DNA of 32,400 nt from Emiliania huxleyi CCMP1516. Its lineage: Eukaryota; Haptophyta; Isochrysidales; Noelaerhabdaceae. Of this stretch, positions 9,204-18,483 are shown one piece after another. Numbering within the stretch: position 1 is the first letter of the stretch; every line of letters begins with the position of its first letter. Where the stretch lies: assembly GCF_000372725.1 (NCBI RefSeq), contig NW_005200690.1:632773-665172 (forward strand), read 5' to 3'. The notes under the pieces were generated by a model. It was not told where the DNA came from. It did no database searches and saw only the letters and a list, made by a program, of their open reading frames with translations. A program made the position numbers and the translations under genes.

Positions 9204-10086
9204 AATATTTGTGTATACGAAGTACGAGACTCGAGGTAACGAGGTACTCATATGAATTATGATACACCGTCGATGTGTAAAAGCTAGCCCCCTTCAGAGA
9301 AAAGAGAGCCGCTCTCTCGCTTCACTCTGGCGCTCTGCCCGCCACGACGGCGCGTCTAACGTATATGCCCAGTGCTCAAAAACTTTACCGGTATGGGAGT
9401 TTTTGGCTAATCAAACCCAAGGCCTGCACTAATCAAAAAGTGGTACGGGATACCAGTCCTACCAGTTGCCTCACGGAAATCAAAGCGAGTCGGAGTGCCT
9501 TCTTGGTGGCAAAATCGGCAAAATCGGCAAAATACCGGGTATTTTGCGGGTACCTGGAAAAACCCGGGTATACCCGGGTAATACCCGCACTTTTGCATGG
9601 TTTCGCCCCCGGGACCACACCGACAGCCGCTACAACTAATGAAAACCCCGCATACCACTTTCGCATACCACTATACCATACCACTCCAAAACTAATCAAA
9701 ATAGGGGGAGGATGCCCCGCGCGCCTGACCCAGGCGCGAAAACGAATCTGCGAGGCGTGGCCGCTCATTGCGGCCCGGTGGGGAGGAGGGGAAGACGTAG
9801 GGCGTGCTTGCGCGCCTTTCTGAGGCCCCTCCAACCCACCCGCGCTAGGTCTCGGGGGACGACGCAGGGGTCACTCCCGCGCGACCTCGGGAACTAGCCG
9901 GGGCAGTCGGAGAAGTGGCAACTCCGTGCACTGACGGTCGGCCGTCAGAAAACACGCCTCCGTGGCTCGGGTTACACCAATCCTCGCTACCCAACGCGGC
10001 CAACGGATATCCACCTCGAGAACCTCGAGACACATACGACGGGTTGAGTCAGTTTTGTTTTAGCAGCTCGCGGCGCGGCCCTTGAC
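9204..10086. other. Intergenic region with MITE-like AT-rich repeats
   Basis: After the kinase stop the base composition drops. Motifs ACTAATCAAAA and TACCACT recur in several orientations between 9405 and 9705 around a dispersed palindromic repeat at 9511-9588. The long open frames here have no protein-like composition. No gene is called. Confidence 0.55.
9511..9588 (+). repeat. Dispersed repeat rich in ACCCGGGTATACCCGGGT, copy 1
   Basis: Contains AAATCGGCAAAATACCGGG, then TATTTTGCGGGTACCTGG and overlapping CCCGGGTATACCCGGG palindromes. The reverse strand at 13922-13999 carries the same blocks in the same order with a few differences. Confidence 0.8.
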
Positions 10087-10659
10087 ATGCCAGCCAGCTC
10101 TAAAGGGCGCACGCGGGTTGGAGAGGAGGACATCGCGTGGCTGCTGTATGACTCCGGAGTACTCAAGGTCAGGCCGCCGACTGCGGAGAGATTCATGGTC
10201 CGGATGAGGCCTGGCGATGATCCTGCGGCAAGAGCCGCCGCAGAGTACCGTGTGCGCCTCGGCAGAGCTGCATCGTTGCCGAGCACGAGTGCACCGCCAC
10301 CGCCACCACCGGCCGCTGCCGCCGCTCCAGCGACGACGGCCGCCATTCGCGCCGGGCCTGCAGCCCCTCCGGCCTCGTCCCCGCTGGCACCAGAGAGCAA
10401 AGCCCGCAGCAGTGGATACTACTACGCTGCGGTGCCGAAAGGCGAGTGCGTCCTGCCAGTTGCGGCTCCGGTGCCCATCTCTGGGCGAGGGCACGCGGGC
10501 AGCGCTGCAGCTGGCGCGATCCAGCGGGACCTGGAGGTGAGGGGCGCGGAGAACTCCTACTACTACGCTCACGCTCGAGCCAAGGACTACCATGTGCCGA
10601 CCGTGCCACAACGCATCGCGCCGGACGGTTCACTCACGCCGTGGGAGAAAGAACCATGA
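10087..10659 (+). CDS. Small protein with two YYYA motifs, function unknown
   Basis: A single-exon frame of 190 residues. The N-terminal block (about 1-62, with DIAWLLYDSGVLKVRPPTAE and FMVRMRPGDDPAARAAAEYR) looks folded. It is followed by a Pro/Ala linker of about 50 residues. The C-terminal half has two similar segments: SSGYYYAAVPKGECVLPV (about 116-133) and ENSYYYAHARAKDYHVPTVP (about 158-177). The repeated YYYA followed by VP some nine residues on looks like a short peptide motif used twice, perhaps a docking site. I do not recognise the family. Codon use matches neighbouring genes, and the stop is followed by AT-rich sequence, which supports a real gene. Confidence 0.65.
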   Translation: MPASSKGRTRVGEEDIAWLLYDSGVLKVRPPTAERFMVRMRPGDDPAARAAAEYRVRLGRAASLPSTSAPPPPPPAAAAAPATTAAIRAGPAAPPASSPLAPESKARSSGYYYAAVPKGECVLPVAAPVPISGRGHAGSAAAGAIQRDLEVRGAENSYYYAHARAKDYHVPTVPQRIAPDGSLTPWEKEP

Positions 10660-11147
10660 TAGCATGCCTCGTCGCTCGAGTACACTCGACAGTGCGCGCG
10701 GCGTCCCCCCGTCTGACGTCATTTATGTGTTTTTTTCTTTTTTATCTTCTGGTTCCACTTCCTAGGAATACATACATAATTTCGCAGTGGGGTTTTGACA
10801 AGTGGAGCTCGGACATGCTCAGCCCGAAGCGGTCGCAGAACGAGTGCTGTGACCACTCCCGCCGGCTCGCAGCCACAGGGTGCACAGTTTCAGTTAAATG
10901 AGTTATTGTTGATCCAAAAAGCAAAATCGGTACACGTGTGACAACATGGATTTCGCGTTAGTTACTAGGGGTGAGGAGCGGCGCGGTGGGCACACACACA
11001 CAAATTCTCACAACAAAGATTAGCCACCTGCGCGCGCTGGTGCTCTCCCTGCACGGCTCTAGCGCACTAGCGGCAGGCCAAAAAAAGTTATTAGCGTGTG
11101 TGCCCGCTTTCGGCCTTCTCGCCGGGGGGGGGTTGGACCCAATCGGT
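10660..11147. other. Intergenic region
   Basis: Contains a T-rich stretch at 10728-10750, an A-rich stretch at 10915-10928 and a short CA run near 10991. No coding sequence is supported. Confidence 0.55.
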
Positions 11148-13229
11148 TCACCACTCTAGCTGCGACGCGCTGTTCCGCGCGCTGTCCGTACTGACATCGC
11201 TGTTCGCCAGCCGCTCGAGAGGCAGGGGCGGTGTGCCGTACGGCACAGACCGACGGCCACCGCATCCCCGCGAGAGCTCCGGCCCCACCAAGGCTCGAGC
11301 GCTCAGCGCGGCGACCCGGCGACACCTCAGGTCAGTGTCACCTCCCCGTGCCGAGAGCGCACCGAGCGCATCGCGCCGAGTGCCTCGGCCTTGCGCACGA
11401 GTTGCTCCTTGCGTATCCGCAGCCGCTCGACCTCGGCCTGCGCGCGGCCAAGCGCCATCTCCACGTCCTCGACCTGCTCACAGCGCGAGGTGTGAAGAGA
11501 CGCTGCTCACAGCTTGACTAGCGCCGTCCCCACGTCCTGCCCTCGAGATAGGGGGAGATCTTCCGCATCTAGAGCCCTCGACCGCCGCAACGCCGCCGCC
11601 GACAAGGAAGGGGCCCGACCGGCCGGGTCCGGCGGGGAAGGCGGGGTACGCGGCCGCCGTCACAACGTGAACGGGTCGCGAAGAGGGCAGGGCACCCAGC
11701 GCCCCGTCCCTCCCCGGCCCTTCCCTCCCCAGCCCTTCCCTCCCCGGCCCTTCCCTCAGCGGCTCCTCCTCGTCGTCGAGGTACGACACGCTCGGCGCGT
11801 CGAGGGACGGAGATGCAGGGACGTCGGCCGCAGGCCCCCTCCTCCGCGCGGCGGCGAGGGCGGAGAGGGACACGGAGAGCGAGGAGAAGAGGCCCGACTC
11901 CTCTGCGGGGTACGAGCCGCCTCCTGCGGGGTACGAGCCGCCTCCGGAGCCTACTGCAGCAGCGCACCAACACACCGCCGTCAGGCTTTGAGGGTCCTGC
12001 GCGGCACACGACCTCGCGTGCATGCGGCACAGCGAATCACGTGCTCACGACGCGCGCCTCCCGGAGCGTCCCCATATCTCCCCATATCTCCCCACATCTC
12101 GCGCGCCTCCCGGAGCGTCCGCGAGGTCGACATCGTCGCTCGACGCGAGGACGTACTGCCTACGCGCGACAAGGTAGTGTCTAGGAAGTGTCTAGGAGGT
12201 GTCTAGGAAGGGACGTACCGCCAACGCGCGACAGCACACGCCTCGCCTCTCAGAGGTGAGCCGCCGCCGTCCCCCCCCCCCTCGAGCACCGACACTGCGC
12301 TTGAGCTGTCTAGCAGGGAGTGTCTAGGAAGTGTCTAGGAAGTGTCTAGCCTTGTCGTGCCGGCGGTTGGGGGAGTGTCGCCCAGCGGAGACTCCACGAC
12401 GCCGAGCGGCTCGCCAAACCGCCTAAGGACACGGCGGCGGGGCGAAGTGCTGCACGTCTGGACGGCGACACCGCTGAGCCTGGTCACCACCGCGCGCTCG
12501 CCCCACCCACCACCCCGGTTGGACCCACCCCGGCTGCCGGGAACTCTCCAGTGCGCGTGCGAGAGCGTTGCGGCGCGCCCAAGGTAGCCGGCGGGCTGCG
12601 GCTCGGGCTGCGAGTAGAGCGGCGCCGACAGCAGCGCGCCAAATGGGTGGGACCACGAGAGCGGCCCTCCTACGCCGAGCGTGTGCGGCGTCAGTGCCGA
12701 ACCCCGCCGGCTCGCCCCGAGGCTTGCGTGGGCGGCCCGAGTCGGCGGCGGCCAGAGCACACAGCGCTGCGAGGAGGACCAACGAGGCGAAAAGGCCAAC
12801 TCTGCGCAGCAAGATGGGCGCGAGGCGAAGCACGTTTCCAAACGAGCCAGTCGTTCGCGGCCGTGGCTGGCGGGCCGCGTCCTGCGCGACCTCGGCCCGC
12901 CTCGCGAGCGTCTCGTTTGGGAAAATCTGCATGAGGAGTCGTGCAAGGAGGCGATTGACCTGCAGCCGCTGATGCGCGGGCTGGCGGCAAACGGGACACG
13001 CGGAGGTCCGCCGGAGCGCCGCCCGGACGCAGGAGCAGCAGAACGTGTGTCCGCACTGCAGCGAGGTTGGCTCGTGCAGGATGGAGAGGCAGATGGCGCA
13101 GGTGACGTCCTCCATGATAACGTGGTCTTCAAGCACGGCGTTCTCGACGTCCGCGACGGAAGGTGGCTTGCGCAGGGGGGCCAGGGTGGCAAACGGAGGT
13201 GGAGATCGCATCACACCACACACAACCAC
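11148..13229 (-). CDS. RING-finger membrane protein (putative E3 ubiquitin ligase)
   Basis: From ATG 13229 (or 13211) the first exon encodes a C3HC4 RING: C44, C47, C59, H61, C64, C67, C78, C81. The core is CAICLSILHEPTSLQCGHTF. A likely membrane helix follows at about 144-162 (VGLFASLVLLAALCALAAA). RING proteins of this type pass ubiquitin from an E2 to a substrate. The downstream exons are less certain: one ending at 12351 (GEPLGVVESPLGDTPPTAG), then 12159-12107 (QYVLASSDDVDLADAP), 12057-12013, one from 11923 (YPAEESGLFSSLSVSLSAL), one around 11340-11490 (VEMALGRAQAEVERLRIRKE, coiled coil), and a last exon ending at TGA 11148 (RLANSDVSTDSARNSASQLE). Introns 12350-12160 and 12106-12058 are GC-AG; 12012-11924 is GT-AG. 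Boundaries between 12351 and 12700 and between 11500 and 11800 are unresolved, so the 3' half could be a second gene. Confidence 0.65.
12051..12120 (-). repeat. 49-bp intron bounded by a 21-bp direct repeat
   Basis: A perfect 21-bp direct repeat occupies 12051-12071 and 12100-12120 (minus-strand core GACGCTCCGGGAGGCGCGCG), 49 bp apart. Intron 12106-12058 is also 49 bp. Its GC donor lies in one copy and its AG acceptor in the other. Between them lie three copies of the CCCCATATCT unit. Splicing keeps phase and gives ADAPGGARREHVIRC. Confidence 0.8.
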
Positions 13230-13493
13230 CGCGTCGGACGGAGCAACTTCAATGACAGATGATGGCGAAGTATTTTTTCTCTCTGGCCTACGGGACTACC
13301 GCGTTTTCTACATGTACTAAGCTAACCTAACGGGACTCTCTAACGCCGCGCCTGGAGAACACACCTCCCTCTCCCTTTTCAATCCTGTGAAGCTAAAGAT
13401 ACGACGACAGCGGACAGGGAAGCGCCGCAAACCCGCATCGTAAAAAACAAGGTCATGGAGAGAGGAGACATCTCCCAAGCGCCGCGTCAGCGC

Positions 13494-13544
13494 GGCAGAA
13501 TTTTTCTCCCATCAATTTTTCTTCCTTCGATGAGAAATTCTGCC
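13494..13544. repeat. Hairpin-forming inverted repeat
   Basis: GGCAGAATTTTTCTC at 13494-13508 is mirrored by GAGAAATTCTGCC at 13532-13544, differing by two T, with a 23-nt loop. It lies in the repeat-rich stretch between genes. It could be a small MITE or a transcript-end hairpin. Confidence 0.6.
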
Positions 13545-13578
13545 CCACCCACTCTGCTACCTACCTGTCGCGCTGTGG

Positions 13579-13622
13579 GAGAGAGAGATTTTTAGCAATA
13601 CCAAATAACTCTAACACTCACA
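13579..13622. repeat. Dispersed repeat, copy 2 (GA-tract plus ACTCTAACACTCACA)
   Basis: Same blocks and order as 4754-4799, with ATTTTTAGCAATACCAAATA in place of ATTTTCAATACCAAACA. Both copies have the same orientation. Confidence 0.8.
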
Positions 13623-13921
13623 GATCGTTTGTTGCTGTGTGCGAGAAGAGCCGTCGCTGCGCGGAGGTCACGTGAAGAGTGGGTCGCTTATTCGTTCGAC
13701 CGCTTTCTTTATTTGGCCTGCATATACTTTTCCGGAAAACAAAAAGGAAAACAGAGGGTCCCCAGCACTTTGCGTTTCCGGAAATTTCCAGGGGAAACAG
13801 AGGGTGTTTGGTGCTCCATTCTGGAAAGTCGCGAGTTTCCCTGAGTCTGAGAGCTGGTAGTCTGGGGCAAAATCTGAGGCAAAATTGAGGAAATCGGCAC
13901 GATACCCAGCCAGGCGGTCGC

Positions 13922-13999
13922 AGGGTATTTTCCAGGTATACCCGGGGTTTTCCAGGTATACCCGCAAAATACCCGGTATTTCGCCGATTTGGCTGATTT
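13922..13999 (-). repeat. Dispersed repeat rich in ACCCGGGTATACCCGGGT, copy 2
   Basis: Reverse-strand counterpart of 9511-9588. It shares the AAATCGGC repeats, AATACCGGGTATTTTGCGGG and CTGGAAAA blocks. Surrounding sequence (13690-14130) also has many GGAAA and AAATTT stretches and no coding signal. Confidence 0.8.
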
Positions 14000-14170
14000 T
14001 GGGCCGGCCCCAAACCAGCCTCAGACTCGGCTCAGAGCCCGGAAAATTTGATGGTTTCCCCGGGAAAATAGAGAGGAAAAGAGAGGGTGCTGTAGAGAAA
14101 AAAGGAAAGGAAAAGAGACGGGGTGCGAGAGGAAAAGTAAGTATATTCAGCCTAATTCTTTATGCGCAAA

Positions 14171-14588
14171 ACTACAACTCTAACACTCACACATCATCTC
14201 AAAACCAGGTGCATGCCACCCTCCAGACGACAAACAACCGGCGAAACGCTCTCGTGAGCCAGCCACTTTTGAGAGAGAGAGATTTTTAGAATTCTCTTCT
14301 CCTTCCGCTTTCATCTCTCTCTTCCGCTTTTGCGGCAGCCGACCGCGGAGGTCGAGCGCGCCGCGTGCGCGGAGATCGACATGGCGAGCGACCGTCAAGC
14401 GTTCCTATTCTTATATTGTGTGTGTGCCAGTCCGCGCCAGTCCGCGCCCTTGTCGTGCCAGCGTCCAGCTTTTCTTACTCTATATCCCGACTCACGACGC
14501 GACGGATTTGCGACTGGACACGTCCGCTCGCGAACAAACAACCGCGCGGCGAAACGCTCTCGTGAGCCAGCCGCTTTTGCGGCAGCCG
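14171..14588 (+). repeat. Direct repeat pair plus split copy 3 of the GA-tract repeat
   Basis: ACAAACAACC followed by GGCGAAACGCTCTCGTGAGC and CAGCC(A/G)CTTTT occurs at 14230-14270 and at 14533-14577. The second copy has three or four extra bases (GCGC) and continues into GCGGCAGCCG, also present at 14330-14340. Fragments of the 4754-4799 repeat flank copy one (CTCTAACACTCACAC at 14178-14192, GAGAGAGAGATTTTTAG at about 14272-14289). The segment immediately precedes the oxygenase-like gene and may form part of its upstream region. Confidence 0.7.
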
Positions 14589-14602
14589 GCACGCGCGACC
14601 GG

Positions 14603-15775
14603 ATGAGCCTCCTCGGCGATGCGCCTTCAACATCCAAGCGCGAAGCGACGGCGGCGGAGCTGCTGCACGCGAGTCTCATGGCGTATTTGCTCGGCACCGC
14701 TGACGAGAAGAGCCCGCTCTCTGTCCTCTCGGGTCACTCCGATGTGCTTCGGCTCATCTGGCACGTGGTCAACAACGCTTGGAAGCGTGAGCAGATGATG
14801 ACTGCGCTGCAAGCCCAGGAAGAGAAAAAGCTCGTCGCCTTTGCGCATGTGGACAACGTGACGTTCCCAAAATCGATCAATGTGAACATGATGCCATTCA
14901 TCCTCGGCGACAAGAAGAGTCTGCCCCCGGAGCTGCACGCCTACTGGCCCATGATCGCCAAGTGCACGTCGACGCTGCACAGGTCCGACGGGAAGGCGTC
15001 GCCCAAGGATCGCGTCGGCTATCTCACCGTGCACGAGAGCAGCGTCGTGCAAGAGGGTGCGTCGCAGCGGCGGCCCGGGCTGCACACAGAGGGCTTCAAC
15101 CGCGACGTGTGCGACAGTGGCAAGGTGCACACGCTGCCGCGGTGGCACCCGTGGGGCTTTGGGCACGCCATGCGCCACGGCCAGTTTGAGGGCGGCCTCT
15201 TCATGGCGTCGAACGTGTCCGACAGCTGCCACATCTACAACGCGATTGTGCCGACGGAGCTGGTGGGTCGCGGCGGCGACGTCGAGCCGCTGCGGCCCTG
15301 CCTGAACGAGCGCTTCCCCAGCGCGCCCAAGCCGCGCACGTGCTGGCCGGCGGACGACGAGAGGTACGGCAGTCACGCGGGCTGCGCGCGCTGCGATATG
15401 CACTTGGAGGGTGACGACATCTTCGACCAGCGGCGCGTGACGGGACCGATCGCGCTGCGCGCGGGCGAGCTCGTGTGGTTCACCGACCGCACGCCGCACG
15501 AGAGCCGTCCGCTACGGACGGGACAGCCGCGCCAGTTCTTCCGCCTGGTCACCGGTGGCGTGGATACCTGGTACGCCGCCCACTCGACGCCCAACCCGCT
15601 CGGCACCCAGCCAGACGCCGCGGTCGTGCACTACGACAAGTTCACCGGCGAGCCCGCGGCGGCCCTCGTCGAGGCAGCGCCGACGCGGCACGCCCGCGGC
15701 GCGGCGTCGTCGTGTGCCGGCAGGCCCTCGCTGCGCCAGCTGGCGGCCGCGCTGGCTAAGGAGTGCCAGGTGTGA
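14603..15775 (+). CDS. Putative non-haem iron (2-oxoglutarate-type) oxygenase-like protein
   Basis: A single-exon protein of 390 residues from ATG 14603 (MSLLGDAPSTSKREATAAEL). The open frame reaches back to 14330, but that part is repeat sequence. Visible motifs: PGLHTEGF (His161, Glu163), GGLFMASNVSDSCHIYNAIV in the middle, and VWFTDRTPHESRPLRTGQPR (His299) followed by QFFRLV. A His-x-Glu, a distal His and a downstream basic residue on a strand are what a double-stranded beta-helix Fe(II)/2-oxoglutarate fold would show. The usual His-x-Asp is His-x-Glu here. Between them lies a Cys-rich loop (SHAGCARCDMHLEGDD). Substrate unknown. No signal peptide is evident. The reading frame is clearly real; the family call is inference. 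Confidence 0.6.
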   Translation: MSLLGDAPSTSKREATAAELLHASLMAYLLGTADEKSPLSVLSGHSDVLRLIWHVVNNAWKREQMMTALQAQEEKKLVAFAHVDNVTFPKSINVNMMPFILGDKKSLPPELHAYWPMIAKCTSTLHRSDGKASPKDRVGYLTVHESSVVQEGASQRRPGLHTEGFNRDVCDSGKVHTLPRWHPWGFGHAMRHGQFEGGLFMASNVSDSCHIYNAIVPTELVGRGGDVEPLRPCLNERFPSAPKPRTCWPADDERYGSHAGCARCDMHLEGDDIFDQRRVTGPIALRAGELVWFTDRTPHESRPLRTGQPRQFFRLVTGGVDTWYAAHSTPNPLGTQPDAAVVHYDKFTGEPAAALVEAAPTRHARGAASSCAGRPSLRQLAAALAKECQV

Positions 15776-15963
15776 CGTGAGGGATGCGCGCAGCGCTCAG
15801 TTTCGGCGGGTCAAGGGGTGGAAATTCTGGAATGTGGAAAAAGCAGCCGAGTGTCTGACGGTGTCCCAACAAAACATCGAGTGACGCACTAGTGTTCACT
15901 ATACACAGAGTAACGGTGAACAGAGAGGGCGGCGGACACCACACCTCGCGCCTCACCAGCGCC

Positions 15964-17737
15964 TCACTCGGGCGGCGGCGGCGCGGAGAAGGGCTGCACA
16001 AACTCGGCCCGCCGGTGCGCCCCGAGGCAGGCGGTGCTGCAGTAGCGGTACGAGAACTTCTCGAAGTAGACCCGGTCCTCCGGCAGCGCCTCCGCCTCGT
16101 TGACCGCCTCGACGTAGCCGCGGTGGCAAGCGTCGCAGCTCCAGTGCCGCACGGTGCGCTCCGGCGGCGGTGGCGGCGTCCAGTAGCACAGGAGAGCGGC
16201 CGCGTTCGAGGTGGTGATCCTCTCCTCGTCCGCCGCGCTCAGCCCATGCCGGCGCGCACGCGGCAGGAAGGCGCGCTGCAGGAAGCCAAAGCCGCCGCCG
16301 CCGCACGACGCGAGCTGCAGCCGCGACGATACCCCGAGCGAGAGGAGGAGGCGGTCGGCGTACCTGAGAGAGCGTCGTCGACGTGCTGTGGACGTGTCGC
16401 CGCCAAACAAGAGGGCGAGCAGGCCGGCGGGCGAAGGAAAGAGCGGGGCCCTCGACGCCTCTGTCCGGCCCTTCGAGGGGGGGAAGGGAATTGCGGGGTC
16501 CCCACGGGCGCCTCTCTTCGGCCCTCCCGAGGGGGGGAGGGGAGCAAGGGGGTGGGGGGATCGGGGCGGTGGGTGGTGCCCACCCTTCTGCGCACAGCCT
16601 GGCCAGCGCTGCGGCGAGTCCTTCGTCCGACGGAGGGCAAAGCCAGGGGTGGTCCGACGCACACGCGCCCGGCACGGACCAGCCCATCCCTGCACCGGTG
16701 AAGCAGAGCCGCGCGCCTGCGTACCATACCCCCAGAGTCTCGAATCCAGTGTGGGTTCAGTCCCGTGGGTGGTGCGGTAGCAGAGCCGCGCTCCTGCTCT
16801 GTGAGCGGCCGCGTGAGGGTGGGAACGCGGTGGGTCGTGCAGCGAACACGATGCGGCCGATTGCAGTCGAACACGCCTCGTCTCGAGCGCTGGTTGGAAG
16901 CCACCCGTGGGTCCCTTTCCGCATCTAGCGCCGCGCACCGGTGGCGAGCAGGGCGCGCAGCGCAGCCGGCGCGCCGAGCAGGGTCTGCGCGTGGGCGACG
17001 ACCACGCGACGCATATCGACGCCGGCGGCGGAGAGCGCGTCGAGAGACGCGACCGCCGCCGCGCCTGACGATTCTGCGGCGTCGGCGCTGGCAGCGCCTC
17101 CCGCCGGCAGCGAGCAGAACAGCGGCGCGCCAGACCGCACGTGCGCCGCCGCTAGCACCTCGAGCAGCCTCGCGTGCCCAGGTGTGAGCGGCAGCACCCC
17201 CAGCGCGCCAGCGCGCACCGCTGCTCCGCCCGACCCATCCTCCTCCCCCTCGAGGAGCGAGCGGAGCAGCGAGTCGAGCGCCGGGTCCTCCGCCTCGTCG
17301 TCTGGCGGCGGCGGCGGCAGCTCGCGCGCCGACGCCCAGCCAACCGTCATAATCACCCGCAGCTTGGTCCTTCTGCAGAGACTGGCCAGGCAGGAGGCGC
17401 TGCAGGCGCCGCCGGCGCCGGGCACGCTCGCCGAGACGATGGCCCGGCCACCGACGCGAGCGAACGCCTCGACCTCCGCGGCGGCCACGTCCTCCTGCGG
17501 GCCGGTGAGGTTGGCGAGGTTGACGAGCGGCTTTTCGCGCACGGCGGACAGCGTCTGCAGCGTGATTGGCGCATCGCGCAGCGCTGCCTCCTCTACGTCG
17601 GAAGGCGGCCGGTGCCTCGACTGCATGCTCCACGCGACGACGTGCTCAAAGGGCAGGGTGGAGCCGAGTTCCGCGGCGGAGCACGGCCCGGTGACAGTGA
17701 CGGCTTGCAGCTCCGCGGCCTGCGGCTCCGCCTGCAT
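15964..17737 (-). CDS. Phosphotriesterase-related (PTER-like) protein with lost metal ligands and C-terminal Cys cluster
   Basis: Exons 17737-16939, 16716-16584 and 16363-15964 give 443 residues in frame; both introns are GT-AG. The TIM-barrel layout of the amidohydrolase/PTER family is plain: ELGSTLPFEHVVAW, RDAPITLQTLSAVREKPLVN, VRAGALGVLPLTPGHARLLE, SGAPLFCSLPAG, MRRVVVAHAQTL, and GYADRLLLSLGVSSRLQLAS followed by YWTPPPPP. Of the usual metal ligands only His32 and His249 remain. The first HxH histidine is Phe30, the bridging Glu/Lys is Val181, the next His is Ser209, and the final Asp is Gly321. Residues 370-443 add an extension with C387-x2-C390, C419-x3-C423 and His427 (core FEKFSYRYCSTACLGAHRR), which looks like a small zinc-binding fold. 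A pseudoenzyme or binding protein is likely. Confidence 0.82.
16716..16779 (-). mobile_element. Second copy of the introner-like element, in a PTER intron
   Basis: On the minus strand it matches the element in delta-COP (about 768-831) in 62 of 64 positions, ending GGTATGGTACGCAGG. It supplies the acceptor AG (16718-16717) for exon 16716-16584, just as the first copy does in delta-COP. A 13-bp direct repeat, GCGCGGCTCTGCT, flanks it: once upstream inside the intron (about 16780-16792) and once downstream inside the exon. The intron (16938-16717) extends about 160 bp further upstream than the element. Confidence 0.75.
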
Positions 17738-18483
17738 AGTGTGCGCCGGTCCTACCACGCCCTTCTCGTGCCAGCGGTGCTGAGAGAGGCTTGGGAGCTG
17801 TGAGCTGTGAGGTAGGTCGCAGCCTTCCGCGCAACCCACCTCGAGACCATCCCCCGCCTGCTGGCGGTTAGGACCATACCCCCCACCACGGGCCGTGAGA
17901 GTACCATGCCCGCAAAAAGTTGGAACCCAGGGTCGTGCAAAGATTTGCTGCTGCGACTCATTTGGGTTCCAATATCCTGCTCGTGCGGACGACAAAAAGA
18001 AAACAAGTTGCTAAGCCGATCCCTCCCTTGGGGTTGTCTGTTTCGCTTGTCGCCCTCAAACGCCACTCCCTGCCCAAGCCGGTCGCCCTTAGATGCCCTT
18101 GCCCGCGCCGGACGTCCCGGCCATGCCGCGCGTCGGCGCGCTGGCGACTAGCGCGCGAGCACGCGCCAGTCGGCTCCTCGGCTCGCGCAGCGGAGCATTC
18201 TTCGGACCCGCAGCTTTTCCTCTGCTGCCATCAACATAAGTGCCGGGGTAGCCCCGGGGGTGCGCGTTCGCAGGGAAAGGGCCTTAAAGTAAACACGGGT
18301 CTCCGAGGGTTGGCTCCGCGCTCCGGGTTTCCCCTAGCAGCAGACCGCCCCCTCTACTCGGAGCTATAATGAACACCAGACATGAACACGACACGCACTC
18401 TCACACGACGTCACCGCTCCCTTCGCTACAGTTGTTTTTCTTACAGAGTTGCTTTGTCTATTCGGTCTTCGCCGGGCCGGCTC
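17738..18483. other. Intergenic region between divergent genes
   Basis: Probably holds the promoters of the PTER-like gene (leftward) and the lumen-protein gene (rightward). TTGGAACCCA near 17921 and TGGGTTCCAA near 17963 form a short inverted repeat. A string of G-rich clusters lies at 18240-18330. No coding sequence is supported. Confidence 0.5.

Noticed and set aside
9365..9823. 152-residue plus-strand frame
   Set aside because: It spans the dispersed palindromic repeat at 9511-9588 and AT-rich repeat motifs; composition is not protein-like.
14330..14602. N-terminal extension of the oxygenase-like protein
   Set aside because: This part is built from the local direct repeat (14533-14588) and has no domain features; ATG 14603 gives a compact protein.
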